Shown: positions 1-5,402 of the stretch, one piece after another | Layout of the letters: the number at the start of each line of letters is the position of its first letter | How positions within the stretch are numbered: the stretch's first letter is position 1 | Source of the DNA: Promethearchaeota archaeon | GTDB lineage: Archaea > Asgardarchaeota > Lokiarchaeia > Sigyniarchaeales > SOKP01 | Assembly: GCA_030612905.1 (NCBI GenBank) | Contig: JAUWNA010000069.1 | Span: forward strand, 1-8,344 | DNA length: 8,344 bases | Direction of reading: 5' to 3' | Made by a program: the position numbers and the translations under genes | The notes under the pieces: generated by a model | The model's input: only the letters and a program-made list of their open reading frames with translations | The model's database searches: none | What the model was told of the DNA's origin: nothing

Positions 1-1
1 T

Positions 2-106
2 CTGAGTGCAAAAGAAATCGGAATAGGTGGAGAATGGACGTTTTCAGAGCCAAATATTGAGAAGCCCGAAGAATTTAAATATATAATATCATGGAATGGT
101 ACGTAA
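2..106 (+). CDS. 3' end of an unrecognised protein (partial, open at left edge)
   Basis: The second forward frame is open from the window edge to a TAA at 104-106 and gives 34 residues, LSAKEIGIGGEWTF at the start and FKYIISWNGT at the end. The mix of residues (alternating hydrophobic and polar, Gly-Trp, Asn-Gly turns) looks like the C-terminal beta strands of a globular protein. A poly-T tract follows 17 bases after the stop, as expected for an archaeal gene end. The other two forward frames have stops within the first 60 bases or lack coding character. I do not recognise the family, and too little is present to assign a function. Confidence 0.5.
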   Translation: MSAKEIGIGGEWTFSEPNIEKPEEFKYIISWNGT

Positions 107-123
107 CCTTCTAACTTATATAC

Positions 124-130
124 TTTTTTT
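124..130 (+). terminator. Poly-T transcription termination signal
   Basis: A run of seven T residues lies 17 bases after the stop of the left-edge partial gene and before the convergent methyltransferase gene. There is no stable hairpin in front of it. Archaeal RNA polymerase stops at T-rich tracts without a stem, so this fits the end of the plus-strand transcript. Confidence 0.4.
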
Positions 131-153
131 AAACAGATAAATTGAATAATTTT

Positions 154-702
154 TTATAATTTAACATAATAATAGGTATTAACATCTTGCTGACCATCCT
201 TTAACTCTAATTTATACAACAATTTCAGAATCTTCTCAAAATTATTCAACGGGTATTTAAAAGATATGACGATTGCCCCTGTTTTTGCCGTTAAAAACAC
301 GTGTTTTAAGAATTTTTGCATTGTAGGCAAGGAAAAAATATAAATAAAGTCATAGTTTTTTAGAGAAATGTAAAAAAAGTCTTTATTTATTAATTTAATT
401 TTGCGAAATAACTTTTTCTTATATTTCTTTTCTCTTTTTAACATTTTTATTCTTTGATTTGCTTCAATAATTAAATTCTCATTAATTTCAATACCAAAAG
501 ACTTTATTCCATAATTCAAAGCAGAATAAATGATTATTTGACCATTCCCCGCCCCCAAATCTACAAGTTTTTGGTTAGAGTTTCTCGCTAAACCAAATTT
601 AACTTGAAGAATATGAAATATTTCTTCCAGCAGATCGAGTGGGGTTTCTGCAAAAGGTAATTGAAGTTCTGAAAGAAAATTCCCTCTATTCTTCTTTAAC
701 AT
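154..702 (-). CDS. Class I SAM-dependent methyltransferase, aKMT/FAM173-like
   Basis: This 182-residue protein has a Rossmann-type methyltransferase core. Motif I, VDLGAGNGQ, is at residues 47-55 and binds S-adenosylmethionine. The acidic loop is GIEIN at 70-74, with Glu72 expected to hold the ribose. The post-IV strand DFIYIFSLP is at 118-126. The segment LPFAETP before the first helix matches the F/Y-x-P-T-P entry of the archaeal lysine methyltransferase aKMT and the FAM173 family, and the compact length also fits that group. These similarities are from memory of the family, not a search. The likely role is cytosolic methylation, perhaps of protein lysines, but the substrate cannot be read from sequence. 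It starts at ATG, has no clear Shine-Dalgarno site, and is transcribed alone, divergent from the SDR cluster. Confidence 0.72.
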   Translation of the reverse strand: MLKKNRGNFLSELQLPFAETPLDLLEEIFHILQVKFGLARNSNQKLVDLGAGNGQIIIYSALNYGIKSFGIEINENLIIEANQRIKMLKREKKYKKKLFRKIKLINKDFFYISLKNYDFIYIFSLPTMQKFLKHVFLTAKTGAIVISFKYPLNNFEKILKLLYKLELKDGQQDVNTYYYVKL

Positions 703-889
703 ATTGAAATTTCACAGATTAACTATGAATTTTGTTTGAGTCAATAATTTTATTATTATTTTTTTCAATTAAAAATTAAGCTAAAAAAGAAGCAAATTAT
801 ATAATATGAAAAATTCTAATTGTCCTATTTTCCATACTCTTAAGGGTGACAAACCCCAATATTTTGAGAAGCTTTAAAAACCAAATTTA
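703..889. promoter_or_regulatory. Divergent intergenic region between methyltransferase and SDR cluster
   Basis: This 187-base region must hold the promoters of two diverging transcription units. The left half (about 720-805) is almost pure A/T. It contains a TATA-like stretch, TTATATAAT, at 797-805 that could serve the plus-strand cluster. The right half (806-877) has noticeably more G and C and contains a 23-codon open frame, described separately. I see no convincing operator palindrome. Confidence 0.35.
806..877 (+). CDS. Possible 23-residue small protein or leader peptide
   Basis: An ATG at 806 opens a 23-codon frame ending at TAA 875-877, which would encode MKNSNCPIFHTLKGD and a further short tail PQYFEKL. 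Its base composition is less A/T-rich than the surrounding intergenic DNA and its residue mix looks protein-like. It ends 12 bases before the longest possible start of the SDR gene, so it could be a leader peptide or small gene of the same transcript. Against it, there is no Shine-Dalgarno site, and the best TATA-like box lies directly upstream of its ATG, which would put the transcript start inside it. I do not recognise a family. This is a tentative call. Confidence 0.25.
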   Translation: MKNSNCPIFHTLKGDKPQYFEKL

Positions 890-937
890 ATGATTTTAAA
901 TATTCAAAATTTGAATAAAAATACTTATCTCTTTGCG

Positions 938-1927
938 ATGAAAAATATATTAGTGACTGGTGGTACGGGATTTATTGGAATTCCATTAGTTAAAAAACTG
1001 CATCAACAAGGACATAACTTAAAACTTTTGGTAAGGGAGAATAGTAACACATCTCCTTTTAAGGAACTTAGTAACATTGAATATATTACTGGTGATGTTC
1101 AAGATATCAGTAGTTTGGAAAAGGCTGTGAATAATGTAGATATAATATACCATCTTGCAGCGTATGTTCCAATTTGGGCAAAGAAGAAGTCTCTTTATCA
1201 TGATGTGAATGTTATAGGAACTGAAAACATTGCTAGTCTCGCATTGAAGAATAATATAAAATTTAACTATGTAAGTTCTTTTACTGCTATTGGCCCAACA
1301 ACCCCAGAGCCCGTAGACGAAACTTATGAAAAGGAAAACTTTTCGATGGCGTATGAAAAATCAAAGTTTCTTGCAAAATGGAAAGTCAAAGAGTACATAG
1401 GTAAAGGGTTAAATGCGACAATTTTCTATCCTGGGATTGTTTATGGTCCAGGTGATTTCAACATTTTTGGTCAAATGCTTTTTGATATCACGAGAGGAAA
1501 ATTCTTAGGGTGTCCTGGAAAAGGAGATTCGATAGCAACTTATTCTTATATTAACGATGTTGTTGATGGAATGGTAAGCGTAATTGGTAGAGATGATGTG
1601 AGAGGTGAAGATTTCATACTTGGAGGAGAAAATGTATCCTTTGGAGATTATCTCAATTTAATTGCTGAAATTGCTGGAACTAAAAAGCCCAGGCACTTTC
1701 CAATGTCGGGCGCCATGTTATACGCTTGGATGTGCGAAATGAGAGCAAAAATAAGCGGAAAAATACCCTATATTACGCGCCCTACAGTTTCTGCTATTAA
1801 AATCCATAGGTCCTACACTTCAAAAAAAGCCATAGAAAAAATAGGATATAATATAACGCCTTTAAGAGAAGGTTTGACAAAAACAATTGAATGGTATAAA
1901 GATTTTATTGAAAAAGAAAAATTGTAA
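938..1927 (+). CDS. Extended SDR, NAD(P)-dependent epimerase / dihydroflavonol-reductase-like
   Basis: Taking the ATG at 938 gives a 329-residue protein that begins directly with the first Rossmann strand. An ATG at 890 in the same frame would add 16 residues of low-complexity Asn-rich sequence that the family lacks, so 938 is preferred. Visible motifs are TGGTGFIG (7-14) for dinucleotide binding, GD at 52-53, HLAA (72-75), the catalytic Ser113/Ser114 region, Tyr139-x3-Lys143, and PGIVYGPGD (165-173). Arg33 after the second strand suggests a preference for NADP(H). These place it among the extended short-chain dehydrogenases near dihydroflavonol reductases, 3-beta-hydroxysteroid dehydrogenases and HpnA. 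It would oxidise or reduce a hydroxyl or keto group, or epimerise a sugar. The neighbouring SCP2-like genes and aldehyde dehydrogenase favour a lipophilic substrate, which is inference. No Shine-Dalgarno site is visible. The SCP2-like gene follows after 18 bases. Confidence 0.88.
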   Translation: MKNILVTGGTGFIGIPLVKKLHQQGHNLKLLVRENSNTSPFKELSNIEYITGDVQDISSLEKAVNNVDIIYHLAAYVPIWAKKKSLYHDVNVIGTENIASLALKNNIKFNYVSSFTAIGPTTPEPVDETYEKENFSMAYEKSKFLAKWKVKEYIGKGLNATIFYPGIVYGPGDFNIFGQMLFDITRGKFLGCPGKGDSIATYSYINDVVDGMVSVIGRDDVRGEDFILGGENVSFGDYLNLIAEIAGTKKPRHFPMSGAMLYAWMCEMRAKISGKIPYITRPTVSAIKIHRSYTSKKAIEKIGYNITPLREGLTKTIEWYKDFIEKEKL

Positions 1928-1945
1928 GAATGAGATTTTAAAAAA

Positions 1946-2404
1946 ATGGTTGAAAAAGAATTATTAAGTCAAATTATTGATATTAATGAATATAAGACTG
2001 AAATAGCGAAAAATTATACAGCATTTCTGGCACAATATCCTGAGATTTTTTCTGATTTAATTCATGGCTCAAACTTTGATTTTGCAATTTATGATTCATT
2101 TGGAGCATATGATGATGAATCTCCTGTAGATATTTTTAACGTATTATGTAATGGGCAGGGGATCGAAATAAAACCGGGGAATGCGGTTAATCCTGATCTG
2201 GAACTAGCGCTCTCGATCACGGCTATTGAAAAATTAATCCAAACAAAAACGAAAGTAGAATATACAAAACTTTTTGGACATTTTTACAATGAACCGGACG
2301 AGGAAAAAGGATGGATTGATTTTGTTTTGCATAAAAGAACGCAAACCTTAATTGATATGGGCTATGGAAGATTTGCTAAAACTGCTGGTATTCTCGAAGA
2401 TTAG
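1946..2404 (+). CDS. SCP2-like small carrier protein A
   Basis: This is a 152-residue soluble protein with no signal peptide or membrane helix. An N-terminal helical part (1-40) is followed by strands around FDFAIYDSFG (44-53) and VDIFNVLCNG (61-70). Then comes PDLELAL (83-89), which resembles the strand before the helix in SCP2 domains, a helix ITAIEKLIQ (91-99), and a C-terminal helix with GYGRFAK (139-145). The fold matches sterol-carrier-protein-2-like domains, which bind lipids or other hydrophobic ligands in a tunnel. The assignment is by pattern and is moderately sure. It starts 18 bases after the SDR gene, so the two are probably cotranscribed. It aligns without gaps to the second small protein after the dehydrogenase, which supports both being real and related. 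Confidence 0.62.
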   Translation: MVEKELLSQIIDINEYKTEIAKNYTAFLAQYPEIFSDLIHGSNFDFAIYDSFGAYDDESPVDIFNVLCNGQGIEIKPGNAVNPDLELALSITAIEKLIQTKTKVEYTKLFGHFYNEPDEEKGWIDFVLHKRTQTLIDMGYGRFAKTAGILED

Positions 2405-2409
2405 AACGA

Positions 2410-2442
2410 TACATAATAACAATATTATGTAATAATTTTTTT
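2410..2442 (+). terminator. Perfect 9-bp hairpin followed by a T-run
   Basis: TACATAATA (2410-2418) and TATTATGTA (2423-2431) are exact reverse complements around an ACAA loop. Seven T residues follow at 2436-2442. The stem begins 5 bases after the stop of SCP2-like gene A. It could end or attenuate the SDR-SCP2 transcript before the dehydrogenase gene, or be a palindromic regulator site. The stem has a single G-C pair, so its RNA stability is low. Confidence 0.4.
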
Positions 2443-2451
2443 AAGGTAAAT

Positions 2452-2484
2452 TTTAAAGTTAGAATAATACTAAAATATAAAGGT
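2452..2484 (+). promoter_or_regulatory. Candidate promoter and ribosome binding site for the aldehyde dehydrogenase
   Basis: A TATA-like TTTTAAAG is at 2452-2459, and a second A/T box is at 2471-2480. The sequence AAGGT at 2480-2484 lies 11 bases before the ATG at 2496 and is a plausible ribosome binding site. Together with the hairpin upstream, this suggests the dehydrogenase may have its own transcript start. The A/T background makes TATA calls weak. Confidence 0.3.
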
Positions 2485-2495
2485 AAAATGGAAAT

Positions 2496-3989
2496 ATGTC
2501 AAAAGTAAAAGAATTAGAAATCAAGAATAAATATACGGGTGAAGTTATAAGAACTATCCCTGCTGACACACCGGAAACAGTTCAAGCAAAAATAAAAAAA
2601 GTACATAAAAATCAACATTTATTAAGAGAAATGGACTTCTTTGAACGTGCTCAACTTCTCTCTAAATACGCAGGTAAAATGCGATTTAAAAAGAAAAAAT
2701 TAAAAGATTTAGTTGTAGCAGAAGGTGGATTACCGATCAAATATTCGGAATGGGAATTATCAATTGTTCTAACAGGATTCAAATTTTGCGATTGGTATCA
2801 TCAGTTTATAGAAGACAGACCATTAACGGGTATTGAAGGACAAAAAAATGTAGTAATAAAATATATTCCACACGGATTATCTGCTTGTATTTCGCCTCGT
2901 AACACACCTATTAGCCTCCCCCTTTATCAGATGGGTGCTAACTATTTGGTAGGAAATGGTGTGATTGTTAAACCATCTACCGCATGCCCCTTAACCATGT
3001 TAGAAGCCTATTCCACCATGAAGGAAATGGAATTTCCGGGGTTAGATGCATTAGATTTGGTTATAGCTCCAGGAGAATGGGCAGTAGATGAATTTCTTAA
3101 ATCTCAGTTAATCAAGATTATTATGACGGTTACCTCTTCGCACACTGCAAAAGATATTCTTGTGAGATATGGAAGGCTGCTGAAAAAAACTGCAGATAAA
3201 TCAATGGGTGTCACAATGTATACTCAACCTTTCAAACAATTCTTCTTTGAGTGCGCTGGAAACGATGCTGGAATAGTAATGAATGATGTTAATTTAGAAA
3301 AAGTAGCAAAATGGAATGCTGTGGCAAGTTACACCAATTCAGGTCAACAGTGTTTCTCAATGAAGCGGATTATAGTCCACCAAGATATATATGATGAATA
3401 TATAGAATGTCTAATAAAAGAAATTGAGAAATTAAAATATGGAGACCCCACAGATCCCACTGTAGATATTGGACCATTAGGAAGTCGACGTATACTAATG
3501 ATGATGGAAGTGATGGTGGCTGATGCTAAAGAATATGATGTTAAAATATATACTGGTGGTGAAAAAATTGATACAGGAGAAGACTATGGATTATTTTATA
3601 CGCCGACTCTGGTTGAAATTAAACCAGAATTGTGTGAAGATTTATCTAAGGCTCCGTTTTTGTGGAGAGAAGAAGCTTTTGGACCTGTCCGTTCTATTAC
3701 TAAAGCCAAAGATATGAAAGATGCAATTAGATTAGCAAATGCAAGTAATTATGGTATGAGAGCAGTAGTTTACACTTCCAATTTGAACAATATTGAGGTT
3801 TTTAAGAATCAATTAGAAGCTGCAAATATTTATATTAACGCAAAACCTATGCTTGTTGACATCACGGTTTCTTTAGGAGGAATTAAAGATTCTGCTTATC
3901 CAGCAGGCTGTAAATATTATCCTCAAGAATTAGTTTATGGGAAATATATTTATGATGGTACTCCGCTAAATTTAGAAAAAATAAAATGA
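2496..3989 (+). CDS. Aldehyde dehydrogenase superfamily protein, divergent
   Basis: The 497-residue length is normal for the family. Residues needed for catalysis are present: Asn136 in SPRNTP, Lys159 in VKPST, Glu252 in FECAGND, nucleophile Cys286 in NSGQQC, and Glu393 with Phe395 in EEAFGPV. It should oxidise an aldehyde with NAD(P)+ in the cytosol. Several consensus positions are unusual. The nucleotide-binding FTGS motif is replaced by TVTSSHT (211-217), the usual ELGGK reads ECAGN, and the C-terminal PFGG-x-K-x-S block is only partly kept as LGGIKDS (460-466). It is therefore a distant branch, and substrate and coenzyme cannot be assigned. The ATG is preceded by AAGGT. An SCP2-like gene lies on each side, and the downstream one starts only 12 bases after the stop, implying cotranscription and possibly a carrier-delivered hydrophobic substrate (inference). 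Confidence 0.9.
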   Translation: MSKVKELEIKNKYTGEVIRTIPADTPETVQAKIKKVHKNQHLLREMDFFERAQLLSKYAGKMRFKKKKLKDLVVAEGGLPIKYSEWELSIVLTGFKFCDWYHQFIEDRPLTGIEGQKNVVIKYIPHGLSACISPRNTPISLPLYQMGANYLVGNGVIVKPSTACPLTMLEAYSTMKEMEFPGLDALDLVIAPGEWAVDEFLKSQLIKIIMTVTSSHTAKDILVRYGRLLKKTADKSMGVTMYTQPFKQFFFECAGNDAGIVMNDVNLEKVAKWNAVASYTNSGQQCFSMKRIIVHQDIYDEYIECLIKEIEKLKYGDPTDPTVDIGPLGSRRILMMMEVMVADAKEYDVKIYTGGEKIDTGEDYGLFYTPTLVEIKPELCEDLSKAPFLWREEAFGPVRSITKAKDMKDAIRLANASNYGMRAVVYTSNLNNIEVFKNQLEAANIYINAKPMLVDITVSLGGIKDSAYPAGCKYYPQELVYGKYIYDGTPLNLEKIK

Positions 3990-4001
3990 ATTTCATTCAA
4001 A

Positions 4002-4409
4002 ATGGAAACAGAAGAATTATACACAAAATTAGAAACATTTTTTCCAAATAAATTAGATTTAATGAGGCATTTACACGTAAATGCATGTTGGGAATATTTC
4101 ATCACTGAAAATTCCACAAACGATACCACTTTCAAATTACACTATTATTTATTTAAAAAGAATGAAGAATCACTAGAGATGACAAAAACTAAGCCTGATA
4201 TTAAACCAGATTTAATATTGTATTTTACAGAAAAAGCTATTTTAAATTTGATTGAAGGGAATTCAAGCGCAGAGGAATATTACGCTCGTTATCATAAAAC
4301 GATGGATAATCCTCAATTTGGTATTGAAGTGGACAATAAAGTAAATAAACCTAGACTAAAGCTTTGGCAGATTGGATATAAAAAATGGCAAAAAGACTTT
4401 AAATTTTGA
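4002..4409 (+). CDS. SCP2-like small carrier protein B
   Basis: This is a 135-residue soluble protein with no signal or membrane segment. Strands around WEYFITENST (30-39) and FKLHYYLF (44-51) are followed by PDLILYF (69-75), a helix EKAILNLIEG (77-86), and a C-terminal helix with GYKKWQK (125-131). It can be laid on protein A with a constant offset of 14 residues. In the C-terminal 66 residues I count about 16 identities, including PDL, AI, LI and GY-x2-aromatic-x-K. SCP2-type domains carry hydrophobic ligands, so a partner role for the adjacent aldehyde dehydrogenase is reasonable but unproven. The start is 12 bases after the dehydrogenase stop with no visible Shine-Dalgarno site, so translation is probably coupled. 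It is the last gene of the cluster. Confidence 0.62.
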   Translation: METEELYTKLETFFPNKLDLMRHLHVNACWEYFITENSTNDTTFKLHYYLFKKNEESLEMTKTKPDIKPDLILYFTEKAILNLIEGNSSAEEYYARYHKTMDNPQFGIEVDNKVNKPRLKLWQIGYKKWQKDFKF

Positions 4410-4478
4410 CTTCGCACGGTTAATTCATGTAAAACATTTGACCTTAAGTTAATACCTTATTATTCTTTAAACATTTTG

Positions 4479-4493
4479 ATTTTTTTAAAAAAT
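4479..4493. terminator. Bidirectional T7/A6 terminator between convergent genes
   Basis: Seven T residues (4480-4486) are followed directly by six A residues (4487-4492). This gives a poly-T tract to transcripts arriving from either side. It lies between the end of the SCP2-like gene B (4409) and the end of the minus-strand secreted protein gene (4516), where both units must stop. The remaining bases of this 106-base gap show nothing else. Confidence 0.45.
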
Positions 4494-4515
4494 GAATAGC
4501 ATATTGATGATTATA

Positions 4516-5202
4516 TTAAAAAGAAGTAGTTCTAATTTTTTTCTTTTTAAAAGAAATGAATATTATTGCAATAATAGCCACTATTGAAAAACCTATAAAA
4601 TAGGTGCCAAATGGAATAATCCGAAACGTTCCTTCCAGCCTTACTATAACTTGGTCAAATTCATCGTAATGAGTTTCAATTGCAAGAATTCCTCTAGTAT
4701 CAAATTCTTTTTCCCATACATAATCTTTTCCAGTATCACTTCTTCCCTGTTTAAATATCGAATACCCGATTCTATAATACTCCGATGGTAAATATTCCAT
4801 AACTTCGTCCAAGTAATCGCCAATTGGAGTAAGGCAGAATAGATAATCCACGTAATCATCGGGGTAAACTCCAATATAGATAGGCAACACTTCTCCACTC
4901 AAGCCCCAATCAGTTTTATAATCCCAAAATTCTACATCTATTATCCAATCCCTAGAAGATTCAGTAATTTCTCTAATAACCATTCTAATTTGATCTTCTA
5001 ACTCAAAATTGGGATCAAATCCAAATACTTCTCTAAAGCTGCCTAAATCTAATTGTGTTACCTCCCAAACTAATTCAGTTCCCTCGTTAAACCCTAATCC
5101 ATATTCGGGATCTTGTGCCTTAACATTGAAATTAAGGCAACAGCTAAATATAAAGAAATTTAACAAAACAATTGAGTAAATAATTTTTTGTTTTTGTTTC
5201 AC
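4516..5202 (-). CDS. Secreted protein with C-terminal membrane anchor, unknown family
   Basis: This 228-residue protein starts at a GTG codon (5200-5202); no in-frame ATG exists nearby. It opens with MKQKQK and a hydrophobic stretch (about 7-24), followed by a plausible signal cleavage site near VKAQD (27-31). A lipid-box reading at IFSC (18-21) is possible but weak. The mature part is beta-rich and acidic, with many Asp, Glu, Tyr and Trp, and repeats the theme of strand-turn-strand (DYVWEKEFDTRGILAIETHYD, split at 160-180). One membrane helix (about 199-218) is followed by KKKK, which should face the cytosol, leaving the bulk outside. This architecture is common among uncharacterised surface proteins of Asgard archaea. 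Function unknown. It is transcribed divergently from the amidase with about 200 bases between them. Confidence 0.7.
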   Translation of the reverse strand: MKQKQKIIYSIVLLNFFIFSCCLNFNVKAQDPEYGLGFNEGTELVWEVTQLDLGSFREVFGFDPNFELEDQIRMVIREITESSRDWIIDVEFWDYKTDWGLSGEVLPIYIGVYPDDYVDYLFCLTPIGDYLDEVMEYLPSEYYRIGYSIFKQGRSDTGKDYVWEKEFDTRGILAIETHYDEFDQVIVRLEGTFRIIPFGTYFIGFSIVAIIAIIFISFKKKKIRTTSF

Positions 5203-5402
5203 TTTATCATCAAATAGTTTTTACGTAAATTTTTTACAATAGATTATCTTTTATAATAAATTGAAAAATAAATATTTTCTTTAATTTATAAATTTAGTTT
5301 AAGATTTTCATATCTGTTTAGAAAAACCATTTTATATTAGTTCATATCAAATATTAATTAATTATTATTTAATTAAAAATAATCTATCTAAGGTGAAAAA
5401 AT
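5203..5402. promoter_or_regulatory. Divergent intergenic region with amidase promoter and ribosome binding site
   Basis: On the plus strand, a purine-rich GAAAAACC (5321-5328) followed by TTTATATTA (5331-5339) has the form of an archaeal BRE plus TATA box. It predicts a transcript start near 5360 and a leader of about 40 bases. AAGGTGA (5390-5396) is a strong Shine-Dalgarno match 6 bases before the amidase ATG at 5403. Two TTAATTAA palindromes (5354-5361 and 5369-5376) sit 15 bases apart around the predicted start and could be an operator, but in such A/T-rich DNA this may be chance. No specific minus-strand promoter stands out. Confidence 0.42.

Noticed and set aside
841..857. GGGT...ACCC mini-hairpin upstream of the SDR gene as a riboswitch
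   Set aside because: Only four base pairs, with no further conserved structure visible.
1019..1201. 60-codon minus-strand open frame inside the SDR gene
   Set aside because: It is antisense to the conserved SDR core, has no recognisable motifs and no ribosome binding site, and is explained by the coding strand.
3523..3717. 64-codon plus-strand open frame inside the aldehyde dehydrogenase
   Set aside because: It is out of frame with a gene whose motifs continue on both sides of this stretch, and its own sequence is Lys/Leu-rich shadow text.
3950..4135. Minus-strand open frame across the ALDH/SCP2-B junction
   Set aside because: It overlaps two plus-strand genes with family support and has no motif of its own.
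4644..4898. Alternative-frame open reading frame inside the secreted protein gene
   Set aside because: The overlapping frame has a signal peptide and membrane anchor in the right places; this one has no such features.
5354..5376. Pair of TTAATTAA palindromes as a firm operator call
   Set aside because: The region is nearly all A/T, so such 8-mers are likely by chance. It is mentioned only inside the intergenic feature.
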